Part shown: piece by piece, positions 5,367 through 5,952 of the stretch | Numbering within the stretch: the first letter of the stretch is position 1 | How the letters are laid out: the number at the start of each line of letters is the position of its first letter | Assembly: GCA_023428515.1 (NCBI GenBank) | Contig: JAEYXI010000291.1 | Span: forward strand, 1 to 5,952 | Source of the DNA: Pseudomonadota bacterium | GTDB lineage: Bacteria; Pseudomonadota; Alphaproteobacteria; Rhizobiales; Rhizobiaceae | DNA: 5,952 nucleotides | Direction: 5' to 3' | Program-made: the position numbers and the translations under genes | The notes under the pieces: generated by a model | What the model saw: the letters and a program-made list of their open reading frames with translations, nothing else | What the model was told of the DNA's origin: nothing | Databases searched by the model: none

Positions 5367-5952
5367 TCAGCGCCGACGCCCGCCGCCGCGTCCGCCGCCA
5401 CCACCGCGCCCACCGCCGGCGCTTGGCCGCCGGATTTGCTTGTGCGCGCCACCGCGATTGCCACCGCCCATTGACTGGTGACCGCGATTGGAGTTCACGC
5501 GCTGCTGCTTGCCGCGATTTGGATTGCCCAGCCCTGACGGGTTCTTCGGCCGGTTATCTCTCTTGGCCGCGGGCTTCGGCTTGCCGGCCGAACGATTCAC
5601 CTTCGTCTGCTTTGGCCGATCACGGTTTACGCTCGGCTTGTTGCCACCCGCACGATTGGCGGCCCCCTCCCGGTTGCCCGGCCGATCGAGGTTCTGTCGG
5701 TTGCCGGCATTTGGTCGGTTCGCGGCCTGTCCCTTCAGTCCATCCTGGACGCTCTTGCGCACGTCCCTCGTGCCGGCGCCGCCCTGGCCAGGGCGGTTGC
5801 CTGGCCGTTTTGCATCGGCTTTCTTGATGTCGCGCGCGCGATCACCGATCGAGTTGTCGCCATTCTGCTTGACACGGTTCTTGAATTCGCTGCGATCGAA
5901 TTTGTTGAACTGGTCGCGGTCGAACTTGATCTTGTTGCGATCGATGTTCTTC
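5367..5952 (-). CDS. C-terminal part of a basic Asn/Arg/Gly-rich protein, probably DUF3300-type (partial)
   Basis: The frame is open from the right edge to a TGA at 5369-5367, giving 194 residues of a longer protein whose start is outside the window. A GTG at 5762 and an apparent 131-residue frame are internal, because the coding pattern continues upstream without a stop. The visible part is low-complexity: first hydrophobic-spaced units such as FDRDQFNK and FDRSEFKN, then Asn-Arg-Pro-rich sequence (NRP, NRD, NRG), then a Gly/Arg tail ending GGGRGGGRRR. By eye it has about fifty Lys/Arg against about fifteen Asp/Glu, so it is disordered and strongly basic. DUF3300 proteins, as I recall, carry such tails and often sit directly upstream of DUF2950 genes; the diagnostic DUF3300 domain itself is not visible here. 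The neighbour's ribosome binding site is 7 nt after the stop, so the two are almost certainly co-transcribed. Confidence 0.75.
   Translation of the reverse strand, partial: KNIDRNKIKFDRDQFNKFDRSEFKNRVKQNGDNSIGDRARDIKKADAKRPGNRPGQGGAGTRDVRKSVQDGLKGQAANRPNAGNRQNLDRPGNREGAANRAGGNKPSVNRDRPKQTKVNRSAGKPKPAAKRDNRPKNPSGLGNPNRGKQQRVNSNRGHQSMGGGNRGGAHKQIRRPSAGGGRGGGGGRGGGRRR
5370..5432 (-). repeat. Gly/Arg codon repeat at the 3' end of the basic protein gene
   Basis: On the minus strand the last codons are a run of GGN and CGN triplets encoding a Gly tract broken by single Arg residues and closing with three Arg. The DNA is nearly all G and C with tandem triplet character, so its length may vary between strains. 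Confidence 0.6.

Noticed and set aside
5367..5762. Complete 131-codon gene starting at the GTG at 5762
   Set aside because: The same frame continues without a stop to the window edge with matching basic, Asn/Asp/Arg-rich composition, so the GTG is an internal valine and the gene is truncated by the window.

Overview
The window is about 62% G+C by eye and almost fully coding. Every protein that can be recognised resembles those of alphaproteobacteria of the Hyphomicrobiales (Mesorhizobium or related genera). That placement rests on protein style and remembered relatives, not on a marker gene. There are no rRNA or tRNA genes, insertion sequences, CRISPR arrays or phage genes. It reads as an ordinary chromosomal metabolic region, and I found no convincing new defence or mobile system.

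Layout, left to right. (1) Bases 1-84, minus strand: the first 28 codons of a secreted protein that runs off the left edge. A possible promoter lies in the 147-nt gap behind it. (2) 232-1749, minus: a secreted serine carboxypeptidase-like protein (peptidase family S10). (3) 1844-3100, minus: a cytosolic M29-type metallo-aminopeptidase, 94 nt upstream of the S10 gene in the same direction. (4) 3101-3367: a divergent intergenic region holding an 11-bp perfect inverted repeat, a third copy of its core next to a ribosome binding site, and a second, weaker dyad. (5) 3368-4312, plus: a PLP-dependent threonine/serine dehydratase-like enzyme of a divergent subfamily. (6) 4313-4359: a short convergent gap with a hairpin terminator that serves the minus strand. 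(7) 4360-5346, minus: a secreted DUF2950 protein. (8) 5367 to the right edge, minus: the C-terminal 194 residues of a very basic, Asn/Arg/Gly-rich protein, probably the DUF3300-type partner of DUF2950.

How the parts may fit. The S10 peptidase (outside the cytoplasm), the M29 aminopeptidase (inside it) and the dehydratase (amino acid deamination) could together break down peptides and feed carbon and nitrogen into central metabolism. This is inferred from adjacency and enzyme class only. The DUF2950 gene and its basic upstream neighbour form a separate, tightly spaced transcription unit of unknown function, closed by the terminator at 4319-4353. The most interesting non-coding signal is the three-copy CTATGTTG/CAACATAG arrangement in front of the dehydratase gene.
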